Below, in pieces: positions 57,543-64,000 of a stretch of 64,000 bases of DNA. Numbering within the stretch: the first letter of the stretch is position 1; every line of letters begins with the position of its first letter. Both the position numbers and the translations under genes were made by a program. The notes below the pieces were generated by a model. That model saw nothing but the letters and a program-made list of their open reading frames with translations, did not search any database and was not told the DNA's origin. This stretch comes from Bacteroidaceae bacterium (lineage in GTDB: Bacteria > Bacteroidota > Bacteroidia > Bacteroidales > Bacteroidaceae). The stretch spans positions 52,968 through 116,967 of the forward strand of contig JAFXVZ010000017.1 in assembly GCA_017534535.1 (NCBI GenBank), in the 5' to 3' direction.

Positions 57543-59786
57543 ATGAAAACCAGACTGATCCTATCTTGCCTGATGGTTTGCAGCCTCTCACTAGGTGCAA
57601 TGGCTCAGGAGACCGCCGTGAAGGATTCCGTGCCCCAGACAAAGGAAGAGCGTAACCGCAACGTGATGCTGAACGCATCGAGTGACAACCAGCCCCGACA
57701 AATCTCTATTGGGCTTCCTGATGGTGAGGCAGTGGATATCTTTGAGGATGGCACCCCCGTGAGCTATCTCTTTTGGCCCGACTACCCTTATTATTCATGG
57801 CGAGGAGGCGCGAGCACGGCTTCGCAGAGCCTTATGTCACTTAGTGAAAGTGCGCTGCAATATGGCAAGTGTAGCTATGTGCTCAACTCTTCAACAGTGA
57901 AAGCTGGCGATCAGTTTCAAGGTTTGGTGAACTACACTACTAACATTTTCCGCAAACAAGTGGCTGACATCAATGTATCAGGTCCTATTGCCAAAGGATG
58001 GGGCTACATGGCTGGTGCTTACATCGGTTTCGACCCAGGCAGTAACCGCTTAGATGCCTTGGACCCCCAAGACCAGATGCAGATATATAAAATAGGTATA
58101 AACAATCGGTTTGCAAACGGCAAAGGCGAGATGAGCCTGCAATACAAATACGCCAACTATGTGTCAATGCCTGACAACTATGGTCTGTTCTACTATAATG
58201 GCAAGGATGGCAGCGTGGATGAATTGGAGGATTTCAACTTAGGCAGAGACCAACTGCTGGCCAACTACCAATATATCAACTACATTGATGTAAGAGACGG
58301 GCAACGTGTACGCCGTACCATGAGGCGTGCCAATACAGTCGAGAATCATCAGATTACCTTCACCTTGGGCTACAATATAAATGACAACATGAAGCTTGAC
58401 ATCAGCAGCAAGTTGAAGTTCGCTGACATGAATAAGGTGATGATGAAGTTGGGTGGTATTTTCACGGCTCAAGCTGATGATGGTTATACTTATACTACTG
58501 GCAGCCCCTATACCGGTACTATCCAAAACCGCTACATGCTCTACTTCGAGGGGTTCGAGAAGAGTTGGATGACTACGGCACAACTTACTGGCAAGACTGA
58601 CAACCATAGTTGGCGATTGGCTCTTAACGAGTGGTACAACCGTGCTGGCATCTATACCGCTACAGGACTTTATGCCCATGAAGCAAAGGCATCACCTTCT
58701 CGCTTACTGAAAGATGGCGAAGAAGGCTCGTCATACAATGATGGTAGTGAGTACTACAATGGCCATGAAAACCGCCTGGCTCTGATTGCTTCTGACGACT
58801 GGACTATCAACAAGAACCTATGGGTATCGGCAGGTGTACGTCTGGAATGGATGACACAAGGTGGCAGGGCTGCTTTAGCATTTACAGACGATGGTCAGGT
58901 AATAGAGCCCAAGAACGACCGCACCTATATGTATAACCTGAAAGATGGTGTGAAGAACCGCTTTGGAGAATATAGCTGGTTCAACCCGTCGGCTACCTTC
59001 AACTTCCGCTATACTATTGCCAACGGCTTCGGATTGGTAGGCGAATATGTGTATGTGAAGCAACGTCCTAACCTGCAAGACTATGCCGGGCCATATATGC
59101 CGTTGATGGATCCCATCAACGTACACATGGCAAAGGGAGGTATCTACTGGAACAATGCCTGGATGCAGCTAACCTCACAAATCAGCTACATCAACCAGAC
59201 CAACTATAAGTTCCGAGAGCAGTTTACCAACCCTAACGACCAGAGCGAGACGGTGGTACTGCCTATCGTGAACGATGTGGCAACACTCGGATGGACCACC
59301 GATGCTGTGTTTACTCCTTTCAAGGGTTTCACCTTCCACGGTTTGCTGACCCTGCAGAACCCAAAGTACAAGAACTTCACTTTCCAGCCTGTGTTCAGTG
59401 ATGGTCCAGGACAGCTCTATAACTTCAATGATAAGAACGTGATTGCGATGTCTAAGCTCATCATGGAGCTGGATCCTTCCTACCAATGGGACAAGTGGCG
59501 CGTGTGGCTGAGCTTCCGCTACCAGAGCAAGCAATATATCAACCGCACGAACACGCTCTATTTCAAGGGTCGTTGGGAGACTTTCGGTGGCATCGACTAT
59601 GAGGTGAACAAACGCCTGTCACTCTCACTGAATGTCATCAACATCCTGAACCAGAAGGGTGCCAGTGGTAATATCCCTGCTGCCGATCTGGCCACAGACG
59701 TGAGTGCCTACCAGCAGCATTACCTGATGTCGGGTACCTACATCCGCCCGTTCACCATGGAAATGACAGCTTCGCTAAAGTTCTAA
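57543..59786 (+). CDS. TonB-dependent-receptor-type outer-membrane protein
   Basis: A 747-residue protein with signal peptide MKTRLILSCLMVCSLSLGAMAQ. It lacks the carboxypeptidase-like domain. Residues ~40-150 look like a plug (RQISIGLPDGEAVDIFEDGTPVSYLFWPDYPYYSWRGGASTASQSLMSLSE), and the rest is a barrel (LSLQYKYANY-like strands, FNFRYTIANGFGLVGEYVYVKQRP, closing strand RPFTMEMTASLKF). The substrate is unknown; no SusD, siderophore or B12 gene is adjacent. It is under a FNR-type box and divergent from the NimA-like gene, and it ends one base before the convergent permease gene ends. Confidence 0.85.
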   Translation: MKTRLILSCLMVCSLSLGAMAQETAVKDSVPQTKEERNRNVMLNASSDNQPRQISIGLPDGEAVDIFEDGTPVSYLFWPDYPYYSWRGGASTASQSLMSLSESALQYGKCSYVLNSSTVKAGDQFQGLVNYTTNIFRKQVADINVSGPIAKGWGYMAGAYIGFDPGSNRLDALDPQDQMQIYKIGINNRFANGKGEMSLQYKYANYVSMPDNYGLFYYNGKDGSVDELEDFNLGRDQLLANYQYINYIDVRDGQRVRRTMRRANTVENHQITFTLGYNINDNMKLDISSKLKFADMNKVMMKLGGIFTAQADDGYTYTTGSPYTGTIQNRYMLYFEGFEKSWMTTAQLTGKTDNHSWRLALNEWYNRAGIYTATGLYAHEAKASPSRLLKDGEEGSSYNDGSEYYNGHENRLALIASDDWTINKNLWVSAGVRLEWMTQGGRAALAFTDDGQVIEPKNDRTYMYNLKDGVKNRFGEYSWFNPSATFNFRYTIANGFGLVGEYVYVKQRPNLQDYAGPYMPLMDPINVHMAKGGIYWNNAWMQLTSQISYINQTNYKFREQFTNPNDQSETVVLPIVNDVATLGWTTDAVFTPFKGFTFHGLLTLQNPKYKNFTFQPVFSDGPGQLYNFNDKNVIAMSKLIMELDPSYQWDKWRVWLSFRYQSKQYINRTNTLYFKGRWETFGGIDYEVNKRLSLSLNVINILNQKGASGNIPAADLATDVSAYQQHYLMSGTYIRPFTMEMTASLKF

Positions 59787-59787
59787 G

Positions 59788-61032
59788 TTATTCGTAGCGC
59801 ATCGAATTGGCTGGATGGATGCGGGCCACGATATAGGAAGGTCCTACCAGCATCAAGACTGAGATAAGCAGGGTGCCAATGTTTAAGAGCAACCATACAG
59901 GAATGCTTAGCGATACTGGCACCTTATCCATATAATAGGTAGCAGGATCAAGCGTAAAGACGCCTGTATGTTTCTGAAAAAAATAAAAAGCCAAGCCAAT
60001 GATGTTGCCCCACAGCATGCCCCTGCCAATGATGAACACAGATAGCCAGAGGAAGAGATGTCGCACAATGGTGTTATTAGCGCCTAACGACTTCAACACC
60101 CCAATCATTTGTGTGCGTTCTATCATGATAATCAGCAATCCGGATATCATAGTGAAGCCTGCAATGCCAATCATCAGCGCCAGAATTACCCAGATGTTCA
60201 CATCCAACACATCCAGCCAGGAGAACACCGCAGGATTCATTTGCTCCACATTCACTACACAATAATGAGTGCCCCGTCTATCAGAGAAATCATTAAGTAA
60301 AGCACCTACCTCATAGGTGGTTTCCTCCAATGTATCATCATCTTGGATAGTCACCTCAATGCCTGTGGCCTCATCCTCCACCCAACGATTCAAGCGATTC
60401 AGCATGTAGATGTCGGTAAACACATACAGGTCATCATAGGCTGAGAGATTCGTTTCATAGATGCCTGCCACAGAAAGCTTACGTGCCCGTACGTTATCAT
60501 CCATAAAATAGGTGTCAATCTTGTCACCCACCTTCAACGCCAGCTTGTTGGCCATGTTTTGGGAAATCACCACACAGTTAGACGATACGGTGTCGCTAAA
60601 CTGAGGGAACTCTCCAGCCTTGAGTTGTTGTTCAAAGAAGTCGATTTGGTATTCTGGACCAATGCCTTTCAACACCACACCCAAGAAAGAATCGGCCGTC
60701 TTCATCATCCCTGCCTTTTGCGAGTAACGTTGAATGTGAGTCACTTGCGAATGCTGTCGCAACAAAACTTGCAAGTTTTCATCCCACACCACAGGGTTAG
60801 TTTCGTGACTTATTAATGCCTGTGCATCCGTTACCAGCAAATGGGAGGCAAAGCCCGTCATCTTATTCCTTAACTCACGCTTGAAACCCGTTACCACCGC
60901 TACAGAGATAATCATTACCGCTAAACCGATGGCGATGCCAATCATAGAAATGATGACAGCAGGACGAGAGACCTGCTTGGACATCGCAGGTCCCTCGTAT
61001 ATGCGTTTAGCCAAAAAGACGGGAAGGTTCAT
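59788..61032 (-). CDS. FtsX-like ABC transporter permease (LolC/E-related)
   Basis: A 414-residue inner-membrane protein: one N-terminal membrane segment (VIISMIGIAIGLAVMIISVAVVTGF), a large periplasmic MacB-type domain (~50-270) and three C-terminal segments, the FtsX/LolCE topology. KRELRNKMTGFASHLLVTD is typical of the LolC/E group, whose members release lipoproteins from the inner membrane. No ATPase gene is next to it. Its start codon overlaps the stop of the aminotransferase gene as TGATG, showing translational coupling. Confidence 0.87.
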   Translation of the reverse strand: MNLPVFLAKRIYEGPAMSKQVSRPAVIISMIGIAIGLAVMIISVAVVTGFKRELRNKMTGFASHLLVTDAQALISHETNPVVWDENLQVLLRQHSQVTHIQRYSQKAGMMKTADSFLGVVLKGIGPEYQIDFFEQQLKAGEFPQFSDTVSSNCVVISQNMANKLALKVGDKIDTYFMDDNVRARKLSVAGIYETNLSAYDDLYVFTDIYMLNRLNRWVEDEATGIEVTIQDDDTLEETTYEVGALLNDFSDRRGTHYCVVNVEQMNPAVFSWLDVLDVNIWVILALMIGIAGFTMISGLLIIMIERTQMIGVLKSLGANNTIVRHLFLWLSVFIIGRGMLWGNIIGLAFYFFQKHTGVFTLDPATYYMDKVPVSLSIPVWLLLNIGTLLISVLMLVGPSYIVARIHPANSMRYE

Positions 61033-62231
61033 CAGATAGTCCTTCCTGGATAAGCCTCGAGTGCCTTTTGCAGGACGAATAAAGCCCTGATCAGATCATC
61101 CTTCTTCAGCACATAGGCGATGCGTACCTCATTAACACCCACACCTGGCGTGGTATAGAAGCCTGATGCCGGCGCCATCATCACAGTTTCTCCCTCATAA
61201 TTGAAATCGTTCAGACACCACATGCAGAATTTCTCGGCATCATCTACTGGCAACTTAGCCACCGTGTAGAAGGCACCCATTGGTATTGGAGAATACACGC
61301 CAGGGATGCGGTTCAATCCGTCAATTAAGCACTTACGGCGTTCCACGTATTCATCATAGGTTTCCCGCAGGTATTCCTCGGGCACATCCAGAGAAGCCTC
61401 AGCGGCTATCTGACCAATCAAAGGAGGGCTCAATCTGGCCTGACAGAATTTCATTACAGCGGCCCGAATCTCTGGGTTCTTTGTAATCAAGGCTCCAATA
61501 CGGATACCGCACTCTGAATAGCGCTTGGATACAGAGTCAATCAGTACTACATTCTGCTCGATACCTTCCAGATGACAAGCTGAGATATAAGGCGAACCCG
61601 TATAGATGAACTCACGATACACCTCATCAGAGAACAGAAAGAGGTCATATTTCTTTACCAGGTCACGAATCTGGTTCATCTCCCGACGTGTATAAAGATA
61701 ACCTGTAGGGTTATTTGGATTGCAAATCAAAATAGCACGTGTACGCTCATTAATCAGTTCTTCGAATTTCTCCACCTTAGGCAAAGAGAAACCTTCCTCA
61801 ATGGTGGTGGTCACTGTGCGTATCTTTGCCCCTGCAGAAATAGCAAATGCCATATAGTTGGCGTAAGCTGGCTCAGGGACAATGATTTCATCGCCGGGGT
61901 TCAGGCAAGACAGGAAGGCAAAGAGCACTGCCTCCGAGCCACCAGAAGTGACGATGATGTCATCTGCCGTCAGGATGATGTTATACTTGGCATAATAGCC
62001 AGTGAGTTTCTGCCTCAAGCTCTGGTAACCCTGACTGGGACTGTACTCCAAAATCTTGCGGTCGATGTTCTTGATGGCATCGATGGCACACTGAGGCGTG
62101 GGCAAATCTGGCTGTCCAATGTTCAAATGATATACTTTGACTCCCCTGCTCTTAGCAGCATATGCTAAAGGAGCCAGTTTCCTGATTGGCGATGCGGGCA
62201 TCTCAGTGCCTCGTATGGAAATTTTAGGCAT
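61032..62231 (-). CDS. Class I/II aminotransferase (aspartate aminotransferase-like)
   Basis: A 399-residue PLP-dependent enzyme. Marks are NIGQPDLPTPQ, YSPSQGYQSLRQKL, VTSGGSEAVLFAFLSCLNPGDEI, ICNPNNPTGYLY, the PLP-binding DSVSKRYSECGIRIGAL with the Schiff-base Lys, and MAPASGFYTTPGVGVNEVRIAYVL with the substrate Arg. It belongs to the broad aspartate/aromatic aminotransferase group; the preferred amino acid cannot be set. A complete -33/-7 promoter lies at 62260-62291. Confidence 0.93.
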   Translation of the reverse strand: MPKISIRGTEMPASPIRKLAPLAYAAKSRGVKVYHLNIGQPDLPTPQCAIDAIKNIDRKILEYSPSQGYQSLRQKLTGYYAKYNIILTADDIIVTSGGSEAVLFAFLSCLNPGDEIIVPEPAYANYMAFAISAGAKIRTVTTTIEEGFSLPKVEKFEELINERTRAILICNPNNPTGYLYTRREMNQIRDLVKKYDLFLFSDEVYREFIYTGSPYISACHLEGIEQNVVLIDSVSKRYSECGIRIGALITKNPEIRAAVMKFCQARLSPPLIGQIAAEASLDVPEEYLRETYDEYVERRKCLIDGLNRIPGVYSPIPMGAFYTVAKLPVDDAEKFCMWCLNDFNYEGETVMMAPASGFYTTPGVGVNEVRIAYVLKKDDLIRALFVLQKALEAYPGRTI

Positions 62232-62259
62232 ATTTTTATTGCGTAAATTAAATTAGCTG

Positions 62260-62291
62260 CAAAGATAATGCAAATTGTAAGCAAAACCAAA
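62260..62291 (-). promoter_or_regulatory. Promoter of the aminotransferase-permease pair
   Basis: On the minus strand TTTG (62291-62288), a 20-bp spacer and TATCTTTG (62267-62260) match the Bacteroidetes consensus fully. It lies 29 bp before the start codon and partly within the gap after the glucosaminidase gene. Confidence 0.8.
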
Positions 62292-62303
62292 CTTTTTGTG
62301 TCA

Positions 62304-63230
62304 TTATTTTAACCACACCCGCTCTCCTATCTCTGGGATATGGTCTTCAGCCATCTTGTTCAACTTGTAAAGGGTCTTCAGACGCACACCATACATCTGA
62401 GAGATAGTATGCATTGAGTCTCCCTCACGCACTTCGTGGTAAATTACATCGGCTACCGTCTTCTTATTCTTCTCCTTCAAGTAGATGATGTCACCCTCCT
62501 CAAGGGTATAGTCACGCTGAAGGTCATTGAATTTCGCCAACTTTTTCCAACTGATTTCAAACTCACCACCCAACAGTTGGAAGGTGTCCCCGTCACGAGC
62601 CACCACATATGCTATACCATTGGCTATCAACACCTCATGTGGATTAGCCAACCAAGGTTTCTTCTTCAACAATTTCTGCCACTTGCGAGCCTCGCGCTTG
62701 CTCATACCCTCGTTGTCGTATTTATAGAGATCATAGGTTTCAATAATGGTAATCAACTTGTTCGCATACGATGGGTCAGTGGCATAGCCAGCCTTCTTCA
62801 AGCCCTTGGCCCAGCCTTTATAATCTGTTTTCTTCAGCTGGAACAATGAGGAATAACGTTGATTGCCAACCAGGAAAAGTGAGTGGTCTTCATAAGAATC
62901 CTCTACCCTACGATAAGCCCTGAAGCACTCATTGGGCGCATCATCGTTGGCACGGACACTTTTGCCACGCCAACCTCTACCACACTTGATACCAAAGTGG
63001 TTGTTGCTCTCGCGAGACAACGTACTCTTTCCTGCACCACTTTCCAACAAGCCCTGTGCCAACGTAATACTGGCAGGCACATTGTGTTTCTTCATCTGCT
63101 CTACAGCCAGGGGTGCATATTGCTTAATATAATTGTTGTAACTGGTTTGTCTGCGTTGGGCAAAAGCCACATTGGCCACCCAAAAGCAGCAAAGCATCAC
63201 GATATATAGTTTGAGAAATCTCACTTTCAC
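62304..63230 (-). CDS. Glucosaminidase (GH73) with two C-terminal LysM domains
   Basis: A 308-residue exported peptidoglycan hydrolase. Signal peptide LKLYIVMLCCFWVANVAFAQ; GH73 domain at about 35-175 with NVPASITLAQGLLESGAGKSTLSRESNNHFGIKC (catalytic Glu in LLESGAG) and EDHSLFLVGNQRYSSLFQL. Two LysM modules follow (IAYVVARDGDTFQLLGGEFEISWKKLAKFN and YHEVREGDSMHTISQMYGVRLKTLYKLN), which bind the glycan strands. Expected role: cleavage of GlcNAc-MurNAc bonds during wall remodelling. It is divergent from the cytidine deaminase gene. Confidence 0.94.
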   Translation of the reverse strand: MKVRFLKLYIVMLCCFWVANVAFAQRRQTSYNNYIKQYAPLAVEQMKKHNVPASITLAQGLLESGAGKSTLSRESNNHFGIKCGRGWRGKSVRANDDAPNECFRAYRRVEDSYEDHSLFLVGNQRYSSLFQLKKTDYKGWAKGLKKAGYATDPSYANKLITIIETYDLYKYDNEGMSKREARKWQKLLKKKPWLANPHEVLIANGIAYVVARDGDTFQLLGGEFEISWKKLAKFNDLQRDYTLEEGDIIYLKEKNKKTVADVIYHEVREGDSMHTISQMYGVRLKTLYKLNKMAEDHIPEIGERVWLK

Positions 63231-63270
63231 GGGTTCTTTTCAATTTCAGCGAACAAAATTGAGCAAAATT

Positions 63271-63301
63271 ATTGAAATATGCAATCACTTTTATATATTT
63301 G
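63271..63301 (+). promoter_or_regulatory. Promoter of the cytidine deaminase gene
   Basis: ATTG (63271-63274, one mismatch to TTTG), a 19-bp spacer and TATATTTG (63294-63301), 23 bp before the start codon. Confidence 0.6.
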
Positions 63302-63324
63302 TAACATAAAAACTGCAAGGAACC

Positions 63325-63810
63325 ATGAAAGAACACAAGATTGAGATACCTATAAAGGTATATACATACGAAGAATTGAGTCTGGCAGACCGCACTTTGG
63401 TGGATAAGGCAAAGGAGATGACTTACCAAAGTTATGCTCCTTACTCGCACTTCTCTGTAGGTGCTGCTGCTTTATTGGACTCAGGTATTATTGTTACGGG
63501 CAGTAACCAAGAGAATGCCGCCTATCCTTCTGGACTCTGTGCTGAACGCACAACCCTCTTCTATGCCCATGCCCAATATCCCAATGCCGCCATTTTGGCT
63601 TTAGCCATTGCTGCACGAAATGAGGCAGGTGAGTTTGTAAAATCACCTTGTGCCCCTTGTGGAGCCTGTCGTCAAGTGATGTTGGAAAGTCAGAGCCGTG
63701 GTGGTATCCCCATGCGAATATTACTTTATGGAACGGATTGCATTTATGAACTGGCTTGTGTGGAAGATCTCCTGCCACTCTGCTTTACTGCGTCTGATAT
63801 GGGAGTGTGA
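63325..63810 (+). CDS. cdd: Cytidine deaminase
   Basis: A 161-residue zinc enzyme that converts cytidine or deoxycytidine to the uridine form in pyrimidine salvage. The zinc-site motifs are complete: NAAYPSGLCAERTTLFYA (CAE, typical of the tetrameric class) and SPCAPCGACRQVMLE (PCxxC). SYAPYSHFSVGAAALLDSG is the usual N-terminal block. Length is somewhat above the 130-150 usual, from an N-terminal extension of about 25 residues. It stands alone, with tRNA-Ser downstream. Confidence 0.95.
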   Translation: MKEHKIEIPIKVYTYEELSLADRTLVDKAKEMTYQSYAPYSHFSVGAAALLDSGIIVTGSNQENAAYPSGLCAERTTLFYAHAQYPNAAILALAIAARNEAGEFVKSPCAPCGACRQVMLESQSRGGIPMRILLYGTDCIYELACVEDLLPLCFTASDMGV

Positions 63811-63852
63811 TGTATCAAGCTAAAAGTTGAATAGAAAAAAAATCCTCAAAAA

Positions 63853-63884
63853 TTTGCGTATCCCAAAACTTTGCCTTACCTTTG
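63853..63884 (+). promoter_or_regulatory. Promoter of tRNA-Ser
   Basis: TTTG (63853-63856), a 20-bp spacer and TACCTTTG (63877-63884) match the consensus; the tRNA begins 28 bp downstream of the -7. Confidence 0.8.
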
Positions 63885-63911
63885 CCCCGCATTTCAGCTA
63901 TGATGCGGACT

Positions 63912-63998
63912 GGAAGTTTGGGTGAGTGGCTGAAACCAGCAGTTTGCTAAACTGCCGTACGGGTAACCGTACCGGGGGTTCGAATCCCCCAGCTTCCG
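63912..63998 (+). tRNA. tRNA-Ser (anticodon GCU)
   Basis: Acceptor stem GGAAGTT pairs with AGCTTCC (63991-63997; one G-U pair), discriminator G at 63998. The D arm begins GGGTGAGTGGCTGAAACC, the anticodon loop TTGCTAA carries GCT, and the long variable arm CGTACGGGTAACCGTAC marks a class II tRNA. The T arm is GGGGGTTCGAATCCCCC. Only CA follows before the window ends. Confidence 0.96.
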
Positions 63999-64000
63999 CA

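Noticed and set aside
63912-63998. tRNA-Ser as an element attachment site
   Set aside because: No duplicated tRNA 3' end and no neighbouring integrase are seen in the window.

Overview
The window is a piece of a Bacteroidales chromosome. The evidence is gene content (type V fimbrillin lipoproteins, Oar-like and other TonB-dependent receptors, DUF4837, LptE and SecG neighbours, the long form of GDP-fucose synthase) together with many promoters of the Bacteroidetes form TTTG-N19/20-TAnnTTTG. Intergenic heptad repeats (ATTGACA) and the promoter-like repeat ending in TTGCACTATCTTTG suggest a Prevotella-like member; the genus is an inference.

Left end (1-3.8 kb): the 3' part of tcdA, a TlpA-like lipoprotein, and an hsp20 gene behind a near-perfect sigma-54 promoter. 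Next comes a tyrosine recombinase gene enclosed by perfect 20-bp inverted repeats, so the recombinase appears to sit inside its own ~1.1-kb invertible segment.

3.8-20.6 kb: one large minus-strand fimbrial locus of the type V (FimA/Mfa) kind. In transcription order it holds an OmpA-type outer-membrane gene split from its DUF3575 half by one in-frame amber codon, a DUF5119 lipoprotein, two likely shaft fimbrillins each followed by a strong hairpin, further fimbrillins, and large tip- or accessory-type lipoproteins. All eight subunit-like lipoproteins carry a Thr-Arg pair at residue 48-59, the expected Arg-type maturation site. A good promoter lies at 20537-20568.

20.6-35 kb: a 1.1-kb intergenic region rich in repeats and palindromes; an SLC13/TrkA-C transporter; a RelA/SpoT-type synthetase; pepD; a cytidylate-kinase-like gene with gmd and fcl (GDP-L-fucose synthesis) behind a tandemly duplicated 75-bp promoter element; an Uup-type ABC-F protein; DUF3805 and PqqD-like genes; and two tandem MFS paralogues.

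35-41 kb: a compact minus-strand operon of a PdxA-like protein lacking every metal ligand, a sigma-54 activator with no receiver domain, lptE, a TPR protein and secG, with DUF4837 and rlmN upstream. 41-45.6 kb: an ECF sigma factor overlapping a gene for an apparent dual-membrane-spanning anti-sigma factor (Dma-like), followed by three lipoproteins. 45.6-54.4 kb: an Oar-like receptor, ettA, a sodium:solute symporter, a lysine-rich small protein and a secreted Gfo/Idh oxidoreductase.

54.4-64 kb: a Crp/Fnr-family regulator with an FNR-type recognition helix. TTGAT-N4-ATCAA-like boxes lie at exactly the same distance from the -7 element in its own promoter, in both promoters of the divergent PNPOx-like / outer-membrane-receptor pair, and in a decayed promoter copy; this looks like a small local regulon. 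The window ends with a FtsX-like permease, an aminotransferase, a glucosaminidase with LysM domains, cytidine deaminase and tRNA-Ser(GCU).
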